Positions 52,678-55,586 of a stretch of DNA of 55,586 nt are shown piece after piece. A program made the translations under genes and the position numbers. Below the pieces are notes generated by a model. It did no database searches, was not told where the DNA came from, and saw only the letters and a list, made by a program, of their open reading frames with translations. The DNA comes from Anaerolineales bacterium. GTDB taxonomy: Bacteria; Chloroflexota; Anaerolineae; Anaerolineales; Villigracilaceae. Location: contig JADZCC010000087.1 of NCBI GenBank assembly GCA_020851785.1, positions 1-55,586 of the forward strand. The letters run 5' to 3'. Positions within the stretch are counted from its first letter, which is position 1. Every line of letters begins with the position of its first letter.

Positions 52678-53913
52678 ATGGACTTTCCCGCGCTAGCCAA
52701 TTTACCCGCCCCTTCCGCGCCAAGGATCGTCCTGCGCGTTTCCGCCGAAGCCGAAAAAAATATCCGGCGCGGACATCCCTGGGTCTTCGACCAATCCATC
52801 GTTGAGCAAAGTCACAGCGGCACGCCCGGCGCGTTAGCCGTGATCTTTGACTCCAAGCGTAAATTTCTGGCGATTGGCTTGTACGATCCCACTTCGCCAA
52901 TTCGCGTGCGCATTTTACAAAGCAAAAAACCGGCCGCCATCAACGCAAATTGGTTTCAGGAAAAAATTACGCAAGCGGGCGCAATTCGTCAACCACTCCA
53001 CACCCCCCAGACCAACGGCTACCGACTGGTCAATGGCGAAAACGACGGACTGCCCGGCCTGGTTGTAGATCGCTACGCCGAAACGCTGGTCGTCAAACTA
53101 TATACCCCAGCCTGGATTCCCTACCTCAAAGAAATTTGCGCCGCCCTGAGTCCTTTTCCGCATTTGATTTTGAGACTCAGCCGCTCGTTAAACAAACAAA
53201 CTGGATATTTACACGGCCTCGCAGACGGGCAAGCGCTGACGCCGCACACGCCCCCGGGCCTGATTCTCTTTCAGGAAAATGGACTCACCTTTGAGTGCGA
53301 TCCCATTCACGGCCAAAAGACCGGCTTCTTTCTGGACCAGCGCGAAAACCGCGAACGCATAAAAAAAATATCCAAAGATAAATCGGTATTGAATGTATTT
53401 GCCTACACCGGCGGATTCTCGCTCTATGCGGCGGACGGCGGAGCCAAAGAAGTTGTCAGCGTGGATTTCAGTACGCCTGCCACACAAGCCACCTTGCGAA
53501 ACATTGAACATAATCAAAATAATCCCAAAATAAAAAATACACATTTTGAAACCATCAACCAAGACGCCTTTGAAGTTTTAGCGGAAATGAAAAATCAAAA
53601 CCGTCTATTCGATATCGTCATTCTCGACCCGCCCATGTTCGCGCAAAATCAAGCTCAAATTGAAACGGCGCTATCCGCTTATCGTAAACTCACCCAACTC
53701 GGCTTGAGCGTCTTGAAACCAAACGGAATGCTTGTGCAAGCCTCCTGCTCCAGCCGGGTAGATGCCGAAAGTTTTTTCGAATCAATTCACAGGTCAGCAA
53801 AAGAGGCGGGGCGTCCACTGAAAGAAATTGAAAGAACCGGTCACGCTTTAGACCATCCCGTCACGTTCAAAGAAGGCGCGTACCTCAAATGTTTATTTGC
53901 CAGCGCTCCGTGA
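52678..53913 (+). CDS. Class I rRNA large-subunit methyltransferase, RlmI-like
   Basis: SAM-dependent cytosine-C5 methyltransferase family (COG1092), 411 aa. The N-terminal PUA domain has RRGHPWVFDQSI (about 30-41). The middle domain has NGENDGLPGLVVDRY (about 119-133). The Rossmann domain shows VLNVFAYTGGFSLYAADGG (about 237-255), the catalytic-loop DIVILDPPMFA (about 317-327) and the QASCSSRV motif with Cys. RlmI methylates 23S rRNA C1962 in E. coli; a close RlmK-like role is possible. It starts 4 nt after TfoX-N. Confidence 0.92.
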   Translation: MDFPALANLPAPSAPRIVLRVSAEAEKNIRRGHPWVFDQSIVEQSHSGTPGALAVIFDSKRKFLAIGLYDPTSPIRVRILQSKKPAAINANWFQEKITQAGAIRQPLHTPQTNGYRLVNGENDGLPGLVVDRYAETLVVKLYTPAWIPYLKEICAALSPFPHLILRLSRSLNKQTGYLHGLADGQALTPHTPPGLILFQENGLTFECDPIHGQKTGFFLDQRENRERIKKISKDKSVLNVFAYTGGFSLYAADGGAKEVVSVDFSTPATQATLRNIEHNQNNPKIKNTHFETINQDAFEVLAEMKNQNRLFDIVILDPPMFAQNQAQIETALSAYRKLTQLGLSVLKPNGMLVQASCSSRVDAESFFESIHRSAKEAGRPLKEIERTGHALDHPVTFKEGAYLKCLFASAP

Positions 53914-53931
53914 GCGTGGTAAAAATACGCC

Positions 53932-54774
53932 ATGTCTAAAATAAAAATTACAAACTCGCTGGTCTCTGTTGAATGGCTCAAAGAAAACGTTTCCGCTGAA
54001 AATTTAATCCTCCTCGACGCGGATATGCCGCCAGTCACCCATGTTGGCGAAGCAATCACAGATTCATACATCCCCAATTCGTCGCGTTTTGATTTTGATC
54101 ACGAAATCAAAGATATGAATACATCACTGCCGCACATGCTCCCCACGCCGGAGTTTTTTACGGACGAAGTTCAAAAACTGGGCGTGAATCAGGAGAGCGC
54201 CATTATTGTTTATGACCATGTTGGCGTTTACGCCAGCCCGCGCGCCTGGTGGATGTTCCGCGCGATGGGGCATGAAAACGTGGCCGTGTTAGACGGCGGT
54301 TTGCCCGCCTGGATAAAAGCTGGATTTGAAACCAGCGCACACTTAAAACCCAAGCCCACCCAACGCGGAAATTTCAAAGCCAATTTACAAGGCGACGCAT
54401 TTGTCAATTCAGCGTATGTTTTGAAAGCGCTCGATGATTTGCAGTTTACAATTCTCGATGCGCGAAGCGCAGGGAGATTTAACAGCGTTGAGCCAGAACC
54501 GCGCGCAGGCATAAAACGCGGGCATATTCCCAACGCGAAAAATATTCCCTTTGCCAATGTGTTAAATAACGGAGTCGTAAAACCCAAACCCGATTTACAA
54601 GCCATTTTTGAAAACTATCAAAATAACAAACTGGTTTTTTATTGCGGCACCGGCGTCACGGCTTGCATTTTAGCTTTAGCGGCAGATCAGGCGGGTTGTA
54701 AAAATTTTTCAGTTTACGACGGCTCATGGACCGAATGGGCTGGAGCGACTGCAACTTTGCCAATTGAATCATGA
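53932..54774 (+). CDS. Sulfurtransferase, 3-mercaptopyruvate type
   Basis: Tandem rhodanese protein of 280 aa. The first domain is inactive (ILLDADMPP and no Cys loop), the second has LDARSAGRFN and the active-site loop CGTGVT with Cys 238. CG[ST]GVT is the signature of 3-mercaptopyruvate sulfurtransferases rather than thiosulfate types. It moves sulfur from mercaptopyruvate to thiol acceptors. The ribosome site is weak. It overlaps the next gene by 4 bp (ATGA). Confidence 0.9.
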   Translation: MSKIKITNSLVSVEWLKENVSAENLILLDADMPPVTHVGEAITDSYIPNSSRFDFDHEIKDMNTSLPHMLPTPEFFTDEVQKLGVNQESAIIVYDHVGVYASPRAWWMFRAMGHENVAVLDGGLPAWIKAGFETSAHLKPKPTQRGNFKANLQGDAFVNSAYVLKALDDLQFTILDARSAGRFNSVEPEPRAGIKRGHIPNAKNIPFANVLNNGVVKPKPDLQAIFENYQNNKLVFYCGTGVTACILALAADQAGCKNFSVYDGSWTEWAGATATLPIES

Positions 54775-55586
54775 GAAAAATAATTTCGTTCGCGCTTTTA
54801 TTTGGCGCGATTTTTGTTTATTATTTTTTCGTTTGGGGCAGTCTCCAAAACTTCAATCAAACCTTCGACCCGTGCGAACCCCTCTTCTGCGATTTCACCA
54901 TCCACTATTACCCCACCGCGCAAACCATTTTTGAAACCAAAGAACCGCTCAACGGCTATTTATATTCGCCCTTTTTTGCGATTCTGACTGCGCCGTTGGG
55001 GATGTTGCCGCTGGCCTCCGCCCTGCAAGTTTGGGGAGTCATCCAAATTATTTTGACTTTGCTCCTCTTCGTCGCGCCGCTCTCCGCGCTGAAGCTGGAT
55101 TCGCTGACGAACGAAATGCTCTACGCTGGAATATTCTTCACCTCCCTGCCGGTGATTCATAACTTCAAATGGGGGCAGGTCAGTTCGTTGATGACGCTTG
55201 CCATCATTGCGGCATGGCTGGCGCATAAAAACGGGAAACCCATTTGGGCGGGAATTTTGCTTGGGTTCAGCGCTTCCATCAAATATTATCCCGCGCTTTT
55301 CGTTCTTTATTGTCTGTTCAAAAAAGATTACCGCGCGCTGGGCGCATTTAGCCTGACTTGTTTCCTGCTCCTATTTGCGCTTCCCATTTCAGCGCTGGGC
55401 TTTGAGCATTGGCTACACTTTACAACTTCAACATTTCAGAAGTTATCCGCGTTAAGCGCCACCGCCGCAAACCCCAATACGCAATACGCGCCGTACGTCT
55501 TTGCGCGCCTGCTCGGCATTGATCCGGCGCGATTATTTGTGTTGAAACTCTTCCAGTGGGTTGGCTTTGGCGTCGCTTTTTGTAAC
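54771..55586 (+). CDS. GT87 (DUF2029)-type membrane glycosyltransferase, cut at the right edge
   Basis: The visible 272 residues are all open frame with no stop, so the gene continues past the window. ATG 54771 overlaps the sulfurtransferase stop. The first helix (about 4-24) is followed by an outside loop with acidic and aromatic residues (FDPCEPLFCDFTIHYYPTAQ, about 32-51), then YLYSPFFAILTAPLGMLP, NFKWGQVSSLMTLAII and GILLGFSASIKYYPALF, which are marks of the GT87 family of polyprenyl-phosphate-dependent transferases. It probably acts in lipoglycan synthesis. The end and exact function are not visible. Confidence 0.8.
   Translation, partial: MRKIISFALLFGAIFVYYFFVWGSLQNFNQTFDPCEPLFCDFTIHYYPTAQTIFETKEPLNGYLYSPFFAILTAPLGMLPLASALQVWGVIQIILTLLLFVAPLSALKLDSLTNEMLYAGIFFTSLPVIHNFKWGQVSSLMTLAIIAAWLAHKNGKPIWAGILLGFSASIKYYPALFVLYCLFKKDYRALGAFSLTCFLLLFALPISALGFEHWLHFTTSTFQKLSALSATAANPNTQYAPYVFARLLGIDPARLFVLKLFQWVGFGVAFCN

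Overview
The window looks like chromosomal DNA of an uncultured or little-studied Chloroflexota bacterium, most likely class Anaerolineae. The pointers are a very long SecA (1333 aa), two giant membrane proteins carrying the YYY (DUF2298-type) signature typical of Chloroflexi and archaea, an orphan PEP/pyruvate-binding protein, moderately high GC with AT-poor coding DNA, and TATAAT-type promoters with little -35 sequence. No rRNA, tRNA, CRISPR array, prophage or transposase gene was seen. The assignment to class is inference.

Layout. 1-8107: start of a divergent gene cut by the window edge, then secA, an adenosine deaminase and aconitase. 8171-10932 (minus): a long SPFH/flotillin-like protein and a small membrane protein. 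11090-12889: lepA. 12917-27941 (plus): a surface-glycan or lipid-linked-sugar block made of an LPG_synthase_TM-type protein, a nucleotide-sugar epimerase, an MscS channel, a GT4 glycosyltransferase, a methyltransferase, a GT39-like enzyme, a 1634-aa GT39-YYY fusion, a DUF952 protein and a second YYY protein. The last three overlap by 4 bp each. 28089-31634: dnaN and the orphan PEP/pyruvate-binding protein. 31715-34678 (minus): a YtrA-type GntR regulator, a slipin, an SdpI-like protein and a CPBP protease. Both short gaps downstream of the slipin carry the same parS-like palindrome at the same distance from the next start codon. 34775-37918: pdxR facing pdxS-pdxT (vitamin B6). 37967-42687 (minus): a secreted alpha/alpha-toroid protein, a HAD phosphatase, a 106-aa unknown, a GNAT-like protein and an NCS2 uracil/xanthine permease.

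42999-52222 is a respiration/TCA region: isocitrate dehydrogenase with an odd lysine-rich tail, then two complete but differently built succinate dehydrogenase/fumarate reductase operons (order A-C-D-B with an all-cysteine 2Fe-2S site, then C-D-A-B with an Asp-type site). A repeat-rich 300-bp gap and an FKBP isomerase lie between them. With aconitase at 5.4 kb, several oxidative TCA steps are encoded here. 52332-55586: a TfoX-N protein, an RlmI-like rRNA methyltransferase, a mercaptopyruvate sulfurtransferase and a GT87 membrane glycosyltransferase cut by the right edge.

The most unusual material is non-coding or repeat-derived: the twin palindromes in the slipin/SdpI/CPBP operon, a pair of dispersed palindromic repeats (14971 and 48116), a MITE-like element with flanking direct repeats (42715-42857), and heptanucleotide repeats that have entered two reading frames (icd tail and YYY protein).
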